Shown: positions 34,244 through 42,406 of the stretch, one piece after another | Position numbering within the stretch: the stretch's first letter is position 1 | How the letters are laid out: every line of letters begins with the position of its first letter | Source: Comamonadaceae bacterium | Lineage (GTDB): Bacteria; Pseudomonadota; Gammaproteobacteria; Burkholderiales; Burkholderiaceae | Assembly: GCA_947377705.1 (NCBI GenBank) | Contig: CANCGU010000001.1 | Location: 1-47,903, forward strand | Reading direction: 5' to 3' | Length of the DNA stretch: 47,903 nt | Notes under the pieces: generated by a model | Seen by the model: the letters and a program-made list of their open reading frames with translations, nothing else | What the model was told of the DNA's origin: nothing | Databases searched by the model: none | Position numbers and translations under genes: made by a program

Positions 34244-36865
34244 ATGGAAAACACCTACAACTTCGAGCCTGCTCATTTTTCTGTTAGCCATCAGTCTTAT
34301 GCGGTGGTTGACTTGCCTGTGCTGTGCGGAGACAAGCTTCAGCAGCTGCCAGTCGTCTTACGCTTGTTGCTAGAAAACGCCGTGCGTAATATGACGGGCG
34401 AAGAGCGCTTACTGGCTGTGCAATCGATCTTTGATTGGCTAGAGACGGGGACGAGTGAAGCTGAGATTGCATTTCAGCCCGGACGTGTGTTGATGCATGA
34501 CACCACCAGCACACCTGCTTTAGTCGATATTGCTGCGATGCGCAACGCCTTGGCTGAAGCTGGCGTGGACCCAACGGTGCTTAATCCAGGCTTGCAGGTG
34601 GATGTGTCAGTGGACCATTCGCTGGCTGTGGAGGTATATGCCAAACCCAATGCAGCGACAGAAAACTTACAACACGAAATCCGCCGCAATTCAGAGCGTT
34701 ATCGTTTCCTTCGCTGGGCATCGCAAGTGCTCAAGGGCGTCAGCATCAACCCGCCAGGCACAGGCATCATGCACACCATCAATTTGGAGCAGCTGGCGAC
34801 AGTGGTGACCACTGAGCAAAAAAATGGCGAGACATGGGCTGTGCCGGACATGATGATTGGCACTGACAGCCACACGCCAATGGTCAATGGCATTGGTGTG
34901 TTGGGTTGGGGCGTGGGTGGTCTAGAAGCGCAAACGGTGATGTTTGGCATGCCCACCATGTTGCGTATTCCCGATGTGGTGGGTGTCAAACTGGTGGGAC
35001 AGTTTGCGCCGGGGGTGTTGGCGACTGACTTGGCTTTGGTGGTCACACACGCGTTGCGCAAGCTGGGTGTGACCGGCGAGTTCGTAGAGTTTTATGGTCC
35101 GGGTGTGAGTGCCTTGCGTGCGGGTGACCGTTGTGTCGTTGCCAACATGGCGCCTGAATATGGTGCGACCACTGGCTATTTCCCAATCAACCAAAGCACG
35201 CTGGATTATTTGAAGTCCACAGGACGAACAGACGCTGCGTTGGCTTTGGTCGAGGGTTATGCCAAGCGTCAAGGCCTTTGGTTTGATGGTGTCGCTGAGC
35301 CACGCTATACCAAGTGCATCACGATTGATTTGTCTGCGATTGAAATGCACATTGCGGGGCCTAAGCGTCCGCAAGACTTGTTGCCTTATGCCAAGTCGGG
35401 TGCGGCATTGTCAGCGTTGAATTTTCAACCTGCAACGCGTAGTGAAACATTACCCAAGCATCCTGTGGCGATTGCTGCGATCACGAGTTGCACGAACACA
35501 TCCGACCCAGCGTTACTCATTGCCGCTGGCTTGCTCGCCCGCAAAGCACGGCAGTTGGGTGCGACGGTTTCGCATTGGGTGAAGACATCGTTAGGCCCCG
35601 GTTCGCCTGCGGCAACGTCTTACCTCAAGCGTGCTGGTTTGTTAGATGATTTAGAGGCGGTTGGCTTTGGCATCGTGGGCTATGGTTGCACCACTTGCAT
35701 TGGTAACTCCGGTGGTTTGCCACAAGTGATTGTTGACGCACAGAAAGCGCAACAAATTCAACCTGTGGCCATTTTGTCTGGGAACCGCAATTTTCCTGGG
35801 CGCATTCACCCCGAGCTGGAGTTGGCTTACATCATGTCGCCGCCGCTGGTGATCGCGTTTGCCTTGGCGGGCGATGCCAGCAAAGACTTGTCGCAAGAAC
35901 CCATTCAAGTGTTGGAGAACGGCACGCCCGTTTATCTAAAAGACATTTGGCCCACACATGCTGAAATTCAACAGCATGTGACCAAGGCCTTGGATGCCAC
36001 TGACTTCTGTCGTGACTTCATCATTGCCACAGCCAACCCGATGTGGAAAGCTTTGCAAGCGCCCGATACCCCGTTGTACCCGTGGGATGACGACTCCACC
36101 ATTCTTCGCCGTCCACCGTTTGCGGCTGTGACCGAAGGCAGTCAGCTCGGCACATTCAAGGCCTATCCCTTGTTGGTGGTGGGAGATGATGTGACGACCG
36201 ACCACATCTCGCCTGCCAGTGCGATTCCCCCCAACAGTTTGGTGGCCGATTTTTTGGTGGAACGTGGCGATGACCGCAACGACCTCAATGTGTTTGCCTC
36301 GCGCCGTGGCAACTGGGAAGTGATGATGCGTGCGGCATTCCACAGCAAGACCTTGGTGAACTTACTCAAGTCCGACATGCCTGTGGCGCATACCCTTCAT
36401 GTGCCCAGTGGCGATGTGCAACCCATTTGGGATGTAGCGCAGCGCTACCGCGATGCAGGTCAATCCGTGGTGTTGGTAGCAGGTGAGCGCTATGGCATGG
36501 GCTCGTCACGCGACTGGGCCGCCAAAGGTCAACGTTTGCTGGGCATTCGCTCGGTGCTGGCTGTGAGCTTTGAGCGCATTCACCGTTCGAACCTGATTGG
36601 CATGGGCATCTTGCCTTTGTTGATGCCCGCGGGTGTCACGCCGCAAACTTTGGCCATTCAAGCGGGTGACCAAATTGAGATTGCCGCTGATGTGGCCATG
36701 ATCAGCCCCCGAGCCAGTATTCAGGTGCGTGTGCTCCGCGCTGATGGGCGTGTAGAAATGTTCCAAGTGCGTGCGGCGGTCGAAACGCAGCTCGAAGTTG
36801 AGCTGTTGCGTGACGGCGGTGTGATTCCGTCCATCTTGCAAAAAACCATCAGAGCGCACAGCTGA
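34244..36865 (+). CDS. Aconitase-family hydratase, divergent AcnA paralogue
   Basis: An 873-residue 4Fe-4S hydro-lyase related to AcnA. Cluster ligands are C416 in AITSCTNTSDPAL and C482 and C485 in GYGCTTCIGNSGG. Substrate and structural blocks include GTDSHTPMVNGIGVLGWGVG, EYGATTGYFPI, GNRNFPGRIHP and the swivel-domain MGSSRDWAAKG. Small departures from standard AcnA (SHTPM for SHTTM, EYGATTGYFP for EYGATCGFFP) and its location in a Bug-GntR-lactonase cluster suggest a catabolic paralogue acting on a citrate-like or methylated tricarboxylate, not the housekeeping enzyme. The start is uncertain: ATG 34244 gives the normal N-terminus but has no ribosome site. ATG 34202 has AGGG upstream and would place the operator within the coding region. 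Confidence 0.88.
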   Translation: MENTYNFEPAHFSVSHQSYAVVDLPVLCGDKLQQLPVVLRLLLENAVRNMTGEERLLAVQSIFDWLETGTSEAEIAFQPGRVLMHDTTSTPALVDIAAMRNALAEAGVDPTVLNPGLQVDVSVDHSLAVEVYAKPNAATENLQHEIRRNSERYRFLRWASQVLKGVSINPPGTGIMHTINLEQLATVVTTEQKNGETWAVPDMMIGTDSHTPMVNGIGVLGWGVGGLEAQTVMFGMPTMLRIPDVVGVKLVGQFAPGVLATDLALVVTHALRKLGVTGEFVEFYGPGVSALRAGDRCVVANMAPEYGATTGYFPINQSTLDYLKSTGRTDAALALVEGYAKRQGLWFDGVAEPRYTKCITIDLSAIEMHIAGPKRPQDLLPYAKSGAALSALNFQPATRSETLPKHPVAIAAITSCTNTSDPALLIAAGLLARKARQLGATVSHWVKTSLGPGSPAATSYLKRAGLLDDLEAVGFGIVGYGCTTCIGNSGGLPQVIVDAQKAQQIQPVAILSGNRNFPGRIHPELELAYIMSPPLVIAFALAGDASKDLSQEPIQVLENGTPVYLKDIWPTHAEIQQHVTKALDATDFCRDFIIATANPMWKALQAPDTPLYPWDDDSTILRRPPFAAVTEGSQLGTFKAYPLLVVGDDVTTDHISPASAIPPNSLVADFLVERGDDRNDLNVFASRRGNWEVMMRAAFHSKTLVNLLKSDMPVAHTLHVPSGDVQPIWDVAQRYRDAGQSVVLVAGERYGMGSSRDWAAKGQRLLGIRSVLAVSFERIHRSNLIGMGILPLLMPAGVTPQTLAIQAGDQIEIAADVAMISPRASIQVRVLRADGRVEMFQVRAAVETQLEVELLRDGGVIPSILQKTIRAHS

Positions 36866-36886
36866 TGTCGGTCAAAATTGCATCGC

Positions 36887-37774
36887 ATGAGCTCTGACAA
36901 ATCTATCCCCCATTTGATTCTTGATTTCATCCGCGATGAAGGCTTGGTGAAAGGCAGTCACTTGCCTGCACAAGCATTGGCAGACCGGTTCAATGTCTCG
37001 CGTTCACCTGTGAATGACGCCTTGGCTCTGTTTGAGTCGAAAGGCCTGTTGCGACGTGAACCCAACCGAGGCTATTTTTTGGCAAGGCCCATCGATGCGA
37101 AGTCAGAAAAAAAACTGGGCATTGCAAAAAATGATGTTGTATCTGCCACGTATTTCCAAATGGCTGACGATGTGCTCAAGGGCACCTTGCCATTGGAGGT
37201 GACAGAGTCGTTCATCAAAACCAAATACGAGCTCACGGCTGCGCAACTCAAAGCGGTGCTCAATCGCATTGCGAACGAAGGTTGGGCGCAACGCAAGGCT
37301 GGTTATGGCTGGGAATTCTCTGCCATGCTGACCACGCCAGACAGCTTGTTGCAGTCCTACCGTTTGCGTTTGGCCTTAGAGCCTGCGGCATTGCTTGAAC
37401 CCAGCTACCACCTCTCGCCTGACGTGTTGAACAAATGCCGAGCTGCCGAACACCATTTGCTGGATGGCGGGATTGAGACCGACACCCCAGACCAATTGCA
37501 CGAGCGCGGTGTGCGTTTTCACGAGTCCTTGGTCGAAGCTTCGGGCAACCCGTTTTTCATTGACACCATTCGCCGTGTGAATCGCGTACGCCGTTTGATT
37601 TCGTACCGCTCTATGCAAGACCGCCAGCGTTACACCGAACACTGCCAGCAACATTTGCAGGTCCTCGATTTGATTGCCAAAGGCAAACGCGTGGATGCCG
37701 CCGAAATGATGCGCAAGCACTTGCAACGCACCCTTGAAAACCACCAAAAGATTCGACGTCTTTTGAATCCTTAA
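36887..37774 (+). CDS. GntR-family regulator with an extra winged helix
   Basis: A 295-residue transcription factor. The N-terminal GntR winged helix covers about residues 5-68 (LPAQALADRFNVSRSPVNDA, KGLLRREPNRGYFLARP). A second wHTH-like segment lies at about 85-147 (FQMADDVLKGTLPLEVTESF, then YELTAAQLKAVLNRIANEGW and RKAGYGWEF). An FCD ligand-binding domain follows (LEPAALLEPSYHL, FHESLVEASGNPFF, EHCQQHLQVLDLI), with His residues suited to metal binding. Ordinary FadR-type regulators have one wHTH and about 230 residues. The start is ATG 36887; a TTG at 36878 is less likely. It lies 21 bases after the aconitase-like gene in the same transcript and probably controls this cluster. Confidence 0.88.
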   Translation: MSSDKSIPHLILDFIRDEGLVKGSHLPAQALADRFNVSRSPVNDALALFESKGLLRREPNRGYFLARPIDAKSEKKLGIAKNDVVSATYFQMADDVLKGTLPLEVTESFIKTKYELTAAQLKAVLNRIANEGWAQRKAGYGWEFSAMLTTPDSLLQSYRLRLALEPAALLEPSYHLSPDVLNKCRAAEHHLLDGGIETDTPDQLHERGVRFHESLVEASGNPFFIDTIRRVNRVRRLISYRSMQDRQRYTEHCQQHLQVLDLIAKGKRVDAAEMMRKHLQRTLENHQKIRRLLNP

Positions 37775-37785
37775 CTTGAACCGCT

Positions 37786-38520
37786 ATGAACCTCAGCCCA
37801 GACATCCTTCGCGCCTTCACGCCCACCGGTAAGCTGCGCGCTTCTATCAATCTAGGTAATCCCATCTTGGCAAATAAAGATGCTGCCACTGGTTTGCCAT
37901 TGGGTGTGTCGATTGATTTGGCCAATAACTTTGCTAAGCGCTTAGGTGTAGAGATTGAGTTGGTGGTGTTTGATGCGGCTGGCAAGTCTGTGGATGCGGT
38001 GAAGGCCGAGCAAGCTGACGTTGGTTTTTTTGCCATCGACCCTTTGCGTGGTGAAGGCATTTCGTTTACCGCACCGTATGTGTTGATTGAGGGCAGTTAT
38101 ATGGTGTCGAATGATTCTGCAATTCAAAGCAACGATGAGGTGGACCGTGTAGGCATTCGCGTAACGGTCGGGAAGGGCAGCGCCTACGATTTATTTCTCA
38201 CCCGTGAATTGAAGCATGCGGACATCGTGCGTGCGCCCACATCACCTACCGTGGTAGATGTGTTTGTCGAACAAAAACTCGAAGTTGCTGCGGGTGTGAA
38301 GCAGCAACTCGAATCTGATTTGATGACATTCCCAGGCCACCGTTTGTTGCCGGGGCGCTTCATGGTGATCCAGCAAGCGATGGGCACGCCAAAGTCGCGT
38401 GGTGCTGATGCAGCGCAATACCTGTCTGCTTACATTGAAGAGATGAAAGCCAGTGGGTTTGTGGCGGATGCACTCCAGCGTCATGGCATTCAAGGTGCGT
38501 CTGTGGCGCCTGGTGTTTGA
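37786..38520 (+). CDS. SBP_bac_3-fold protein without signal peptide
   Basis: A 244-residue protein with the fold of polar-amino-acid ABC binding proteins (SBP_bac_3): KLRASINLGNPIL, GLPLGVSIDLANNFAKRLGV, ELVVFDAAGKSVDAVKAEQADVG in part, GEGISFTAPYVLIEGSYMV and RVTVGKGSAYDLFL. It has no signal peptide: the mature domain begins within the first 15 residues, and no longer in-frame start adds a hydrophobic segment. No ABC permease or ATPase is nearby. It is therefore probably cytoplasmic, and could be an SBP-derived enzyme, as cyclohexadienyl dehydratase is, or a ligand carrier. It sits 11 bases after the GntR gene and its stop is 1 base before the lactonase start. Function unknown. Confidence 0.8.
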   Translation: MNLSPDILRAFTPTGKLRASINLGNPILANKDAATGLPLGVSIDLANNFAKRLGVEIELVVFDAAGKSVDAVKAEQADVGFFAIDPLRGEGISFTAPYVLIEGSYMVSNDSAIQSNDEVDRVGIRVTVGKGSAYDLFLTRELKHADIVRAPTSPTVVDVFVEQKLEVAAGVKQQLESDLMTFPGHRLLPGRFMVIQQAMGTPKSRGADAAQYLSAYIEEMKASGFVADALQRHGIQGASVAPGV

Positions 38521-38521
38521 G

Positions 38522-39598
38522 ATGGGAGCGAGCATTTTTGCTTATGTCGGTTCCCGCACCACACGCGAACGCAATGCCCGAGGTGATGGCATCAGTGTTT
38601 TTAAATGTGACCCAACCACCGGCCAGTTGAGCCTGGTGCAGGTCCTGGGTGATTTGGTGAACCCATCTTTTCTCGCGCGTAACAAAGCAGGAAACCGCTT
38701 GTATGTCGTACACGGTGACTGTGAAGACATCAGTGCATTCAAGATTGATGCAGCCACCGGTCAACTTGAGTTTTTGAATCGTCAAAGCACAGAAGGTAAA
38801 AACCCTGTGCATTTGGCACTTGACCCGACTGAAAAATTTGTCGTGGTGTCCAACCACATCACGGGCACTTTGGTGGTGCTGCCCATTGCCGAGGATGGTT
38901 CGTTACTGCCTTTGACGCAGAAGGTGCAATTGACGGGGGAGCCTGGCCCGCATCGCAAAGAGCAACCCTTCACCAAACCACACTTCAACCCGTTTGACCC
39001 AAGTGGCCAATTTGTGTTGGTGCCAGATAAAGGGTTAGACAAAGTGTTTGCCTTCCGCTTTGCGGATGGGCAGTTACATGCCGCTAACGTCCCCGACGTG
39101 GCAGCCCGCGAAACATCGGGGCCTAGGCATTTGGCATTTCACCCAAGCAAGCCTTGGGTGTATGTGGTGAACGAGTTGGACTCGACCGTCACGGCGTATC
39201 ACTTGGATGTGAAGACGGGTGAGCTCACACCTTTTCAAATTGTGTCGTCGCTGGCAGATACCTTCACAGCCAACAGCCGTTCCTCTGAAATCGAAGTCGA
39301 TAAAGCTGGACAAACCGTGTATGCCTCCAATCGAGGTGAGGATTCGATTGCAGTCTTCTCTGTCAACCAAGTGACGGGGCGTTTGACCTTGATTCAAACG
39401 CAAGCGGCTATGGGGCACACACCACGGTTCTTCGCCTTAGATCCCAGCAATCGTTGGATGTATGTGTTGAACGAAGACAGCGACACCATCGTCACCATGG
39501 GTGTTAAGCAGCAAGACGGCACGCTCAGACCCACGCAACACACAGAGCATTGCGGCAGTCCTGTGTGTATGGTGTTTGTCAGCGCTTCGATTTCTTAA
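38522..39598 (+). CDS. Beta-propeller lactonase family protein
   Basis: A 358-residue seven-bladed propeller of the lactonase family (6-phosphogluconolactonase Pgl and fungal 3-carboxymuconate cyclase type). The blades show the repeated pattern seen in FAYVGSRTTRERNARGDGIS, NPVHLALDPTEKFVVVSNH, FNPFDPSGQFVLVPDKGLD, RHLAFHPSKPWVYVVNELDS and PRFFALDPSNRWMYVLNEDS. No signal peptide is apparent. ATG 38522 is chosen because the preceding gene stops at 38520 and the product then begins at the family N-terminus. The stop overlaps that of the convergent Bug gene by three bases. It probably opens a lactone intermediate made by its neighbours; the substrate is unknown. Confidence 0.87.
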   Translation: MGASIFAYVGSRTTRERNARGDGISVFKCDPTTGQLSLVQVLGDLVNPSFLARNKAGNRLYVVHGDCEDISAFKIDAATGQLEFLNRQSTEGKNPVHLALDPTEKFVVVSNHITGTLVVLPIAEDGSLLPLTQKVQLTGEPGPHRKEQPFTKPHFNPFDPSGQFVLVPDKGLDKVFAFRFADGQLHAANVPDVAARETSGPRHLAFHPSKPWVYVVNELDSTVTAYHLDVKTGELTPFQIVSSLADTFTANSRSSEIEVDKAGQTVYASNRGEDSIAVFSVNQVTGRLTLIQTQAAMGHTPRFFALDPSNRWMYVLNEDSDTIVTMGVKQQDGTLRPTQHTEHCGSPVCMVFVSASIS

Positions 39599-40596
39599 AT
39601 ACCTTCAGGTTTGATCTGAGCCCGCGCAATGACAGGCTTCCAACGCGCTTGTTCGAGTTTGATGAAGGCTTCAAACTCGGCACGCGTGTTGCCAATGGCC
39701 AGTGCGGTGTCTTGGCTGAGTTTGTCGTGCACCACTTTCCCACGCGCGGCAGTGACGGCTTCTTTCTCTAACTTTTCGAGGTTGGCTTTTGGTATTTTGC
39801 TAGGGGCCATCAGGCCGTACCACTGTGTCATCTCAAAGCCCTTAAAGCCTTGCTCGGCCACAGTGGGCACATCAGGAAGTTGGGGCAAGCGCGTGTTGGT
39901 GCCTGTGGCAATGCAGCGCAGCTTGCCTGCTTTGATGAATTGCAGCAGTGCAGGTGCGCCTACGGCCGCCGCGTCAAGGCGGCCGGCCATCAAATCGGTC
40001 AACATGGGGCCTGTGCCGCGATAAGGCACATGCAAGATGAACGTGTCCGACACCATCTTGAAGTATTCAAACGCCAAGTGACCCGCACTGCCATTGCCAG
40101 CGGAGCCGTAGTTGAGCTTGCCTGGATTGGCTTTGGCGTAGGCTACAAATTCTTTGAGGTTCTTCACAGGCAAGTCGGGCTGAACCACATACAGGCTGGG
40201 TACTTTAGAAATCAATGTGATGGGCGTGAAGTCTTTGTTCACGTCATACGACAACTTAGGGAAGATGTAGGGGTTGACCGCTAAGGTGCCGATGTGACCT
40301 AACACGAGCGTGTGTTCGTCGGTTGAGTTGGCCACTTCTTGCATGGCAATGTTGCCTGCACCACCAGGCTTGTTGTCTACAAACACGTTTTGACCAATCG
40401 TTTTTGCCAGTTCGCCCGCCAAAGAGCGCGCTACGATTTCAGAGCTACCGCCTGGTGCAAACGGCACGACCAAACGCAGAGGCTTCTTGGGCCATGCGCC
40501 ATCCGCGTGCGAGAGGGATGGCGACAAGGCCAGTGCAGAGACTGCGGTGCTCGCCAGCAGTTGACGACGTGTGAGAAGAGGGTTTGTGAGGTTCAT
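39595..40596 (-). CDS. Bug/TctC-family periplasmic binding protein (2)
   Basis: A 333-residue tripartite tricarboxylate binding protein. The N-terminus LTRRQLLASTAVSALAL resembles a Tat signal with twin arginines, unlike the Sec-type signals of the two other Bug proteins here. The mature part has LRLVVPFAPGGSSEIVARSL, VDNKPGGAGNIAMQEV and LHVPYRGTGPMLTDLMAG. The frame is open to 40731, but the ATG at 40596 is chosen because it follows the neighbouring stop by 16 bases and begins the signal peptide. It is cotranscribed with the Bug gene upstream. Ligand unknown. Confidence 0.9.
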   Translation of the reverse strand: MNLTNPLLTRRQLLASTAVSALALSPSLSHADGAWPKKPLRLVVPFAPGGSSEIVARSLAGELAKTIGQNVFVDNKPGGAGNIAMQEVANSTDEHTLVLGHIGTLAVNPYIFPKLSYDVNKDFTPITLISKVPSLYVVQPDLPVKNLKEFVAYAKANPGKLNYGSAGNGSAGHLAFEYFKMVSDTFILHVPYRGTGPMLTDLMAGRLDAAAVGAPALLQFIKAGKLRCIATGTNTRLPQLPDVPTVAEQGFKGFEMTQWYGLMAPSKIPKANLEKLEKEAVTAARGKVVHDKLSQDTALAIGNTRAEFEAFIKLEQARWKPVIARAQIKPEGI

Positions 40597-40612
40597 GGCG
40601 TCTCTTCTTGGG

Positions 40613-41614
40613 TTATTCAGTGGTGATGCCACGTTCTTTGATGACGCGGCTCCACTGGTTGATTTGTTGCTCGATGAATTTCTTCGCTTCATCGGGGGAG
40701 CTTTTTTGAATGTCGCCCCCCAGTTGTGCAATACGTGCTTTGACTTCAGGTGACGCCAATGCTTGCTGAAAAGCAGTCGCCAATTTCGCGATCACGGGCT
40801 CGGGGGTGTTGGCAGGTGCGAACACCGCGTTCCACTCATAAATTTCTGCCCCTTTCAACCCAGCTTCTGCCAACGTAGGTACATCGGGCAAGATGGGCGA
40901 ACGCTTGGCGGATGTGACAGCCAATGCTTTGAGTTTGCCTGATTGCACATGCTGCAGCGTAGAGGCCAGATTGCCAAAGAACAAAGGCACTTGCCCGCCA
41001 ATCACGTCGTTCAGTGCTGGGCCGCCACCTTTGTAAGGGACATGCACCATGTCTACTTTGGCGGCTGATTCAAACAAGGCACCGGCTAAGTGTTGGGCCG
41101 AACCGTTGCCTGATGAGGCGTACGACACCGCATCCTTGCTTTTGCGCGCAGCAGCGGTGAGTTCACCTATGTTTTTGGCAGGGAAGTTGGCATTGACCAA
41201 CACCACGTTGGGAAATAAGGCCACGACGCCAACAGGTTTGAACGCTTTGACACTGTCGTACGGCAACTTGGGGTACAGCGCTGGGTTGGCTGAGAACGAT
41301 GACGCATCTAGCATCAAGGTGTAGCCATCCGGAGCAGCTTTGGCGACTGCCAGCGCACCAATTTGTCCGCTGGCACCAGGTTTGTTTTCGATGATGACCG
41401 CTTGGCCAAGGGCTTCGCCCATCTTGGGGGCAATCAAACGTGCCATGGCATCGGCGCCACCACCTGGCGGGTAGGTGACGACGAGGGTGATCGGTTTATT
41501 GGGGAATGCCACTTGTGCCATCGCCGTAGGTGCAAAGGCGCACAGCACGAGGGAGGCTAAGGCGAATGCTTTTGATGTCTGGTGGTGTAGGTTGGTAGGG
41601 GTATGGCGAGTCAT
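40613..41614 (-). CDS. Bug/TctC-family periplasmic binding protein (3)
   Basis: A 333-residue tripartite tricarboxylate binding protein with a Sec signal (cleavage near TAMA-Q, residue 33). The Bug motifs are FPNKPITLVVTYPPGGGADA, IENKPGASGQIGALAVAK, VHVPYKGGGPALNDVIGG and ALAVTSAKRSPILPDVPTLA. It lies directly after the GntR/UTRA regulator gene and before the second Bug gene, all on the same strand, so one transcript is likely. With no TctAB genes nearby, it must use a transporter encoded elsewhere or have a sensory role. Confidence 0.92.
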   Translation of the reverse strand: MTRHTPTNLHHQTSKAFALASLVLCAFAPTAMAQVAFPNKPITLVVTYPPGGGADAMARLIAPKMGEALGQAVIIENKPGASGQIGALAVAKAAPDGYTLMLDASSFSANPALYPKLPYDSVKAFKPVGVVALFPNVVLVNANFPAKNIGELTAAARKSKDAVSYASSGNGSAQHLAGALFESAAKVDMVHVPYKGGGPALNDVIGGQVPLFFGNLASTLQHVQSGKLKALAVTSAKRSPILPDVPTLAEAGLKGAEIYEWNAVFAPANTPEPVIAKLATAFQQALASPEVKARIAQLGGDIQKSSPDEAKKFIEQQINQWSRVIKERGITTE

Positions 41615-41637
41615 GGCGTGTCTCCTGTGAGTAGGGC

Positions 41638-42393
41638 TTATTGCAACTGTGCTGTGTATTTGAATGAAAACGCATCACCACGCGTGGTGCGAAGTTCAAC
41701 GCATCGACCTGCGATGTCAAACGCCTGGCGCTCAACCAGCACGCACGGATGTGCGGCAGCGAGTTTGAGACGTTTGGCTTGTGTGACATTGAGCTGAGAG
41801 AAGCTCAAGCTGTCTTGTGTTTTTTGAATCACCACTCCGCAACGCTTTTGAAACATGGGGTAAAGCAAGTCGTCCCATGCTTGCATATCGGAGTCCACCA
41901 ATTTGCCAAACAGTGGCAGTGGTAGCACGATGGTTTCCAGTAAGCAAGGCTCATTGCCTATGCTGCGCAAGCGTTCTAGCTGCAGAACTTGAGCGCTTGT
42001 GGCGATGCCAAAGGCATTGGCTTCTTGCGCGGTAGCCGTGCGAAAACGGCTAGACAAGATGCGTGACTGCGGCGTTTCACTGTTGCCGTCATCTACGCCA
42101 CGAAATCGAAAAAATCGCATCATCGATGCGCCGTCTACCCCTTTGGTCACGAAGGTGCCTTTGCCGTGACGTCGTTGCAACACACCATCTTCCACCAGCA
42201 ATGACAGTGCTTGTCGAATAGTTCCCAGCGCCACGCCGTAGCTTTGGGCAAGCGCTGACTCTGCGGGAATGATTTCGCCCGGTGCCCATTCACCCTGCAA
42301 GATGCGATCTCGCAAAGCGAGGGCCAATTTGCCATAACGGCTTTGGCCGGGTGTGTGAGTGAATTGCGTGGCGTTCATGTTGAAACTAGACAT
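41638..42393 (-). CDS. GntR-family regulator, HutC/UTRA type
   Basis: A 251-residue repressor with an N-terminal GntR wHTH (KLALALRDRILQGEWAPGEI, PAESALAQSYGVALGTIRQA, GVLQRRHGKGTFV) and a C-terminal UTRA effector domain (ILSSRFRTATAQEANAFGI, QLERLRSIGNEPCLLETIVL, VLVERQAFDIAGRCVELRTT). The start at 42393 leaves 13 bases to the divergent amidohydrolase; ATG 42378 five codons in is an alternative. The gene lies upstream of two Bug genes on the same strand and probably controls both them and the amidohydrolase. A CTAG-containing inverted repeat overlaps the start. Confidence 0.9.
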   Translation of the reverse strand: MSSFNMNATQFTHTPGQSRYGKLALALRDRILQGEWAPGEIIPAESALAQSYGVALGTIRQALSLLVEDGVLQRRHGKGTFVTKGVDGASMMRFFRFRGVDDGNSETPQSRILSSRFRTATAQEANAFGIATSAQVLQLERLRSIGNEPCLLETIVLPLPLFGKLVDSDMQAWDDLLYPMFQKRCGVVIQKTQDSLSFSQLNVTQAKRLKLAAAHPCVLVERQAFDIAGRCVELRTTRGDAFSFKYTAQLQ

Positions 42394-42406
42394 CTAGAGG
42401 ACTAGA
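42393..42406. promoter_or_regulatory. Inverted repeat between divergent GntR and amidohydrolase genes
   Basis: TCTAG-AGGA-CTAGA is a perfect inverted repeat that occupies the whole 13-base gap between two divergent start codons. Its centre supplies the AGAGGA ribosome site of the amidohydrolase (ATG 42407). A further CTAG lies 9 bases to the left. A HutC-type regulator bound here would block both genes. A possible -35/-10 pair for the amidohydrolase (TTGCGT at 42364, TAGACA at 42387) lies inside the regulator's 5' end. Confidence 0.4.

Noticed and set aside
40597..40731. 45-codon N-terminal extension of the second Bug protein
   Set aside because: It runs into the neighbouring Bug gene and would bury the signal peptide; the ATG at 40596 directly precedes a Tat-like leader.
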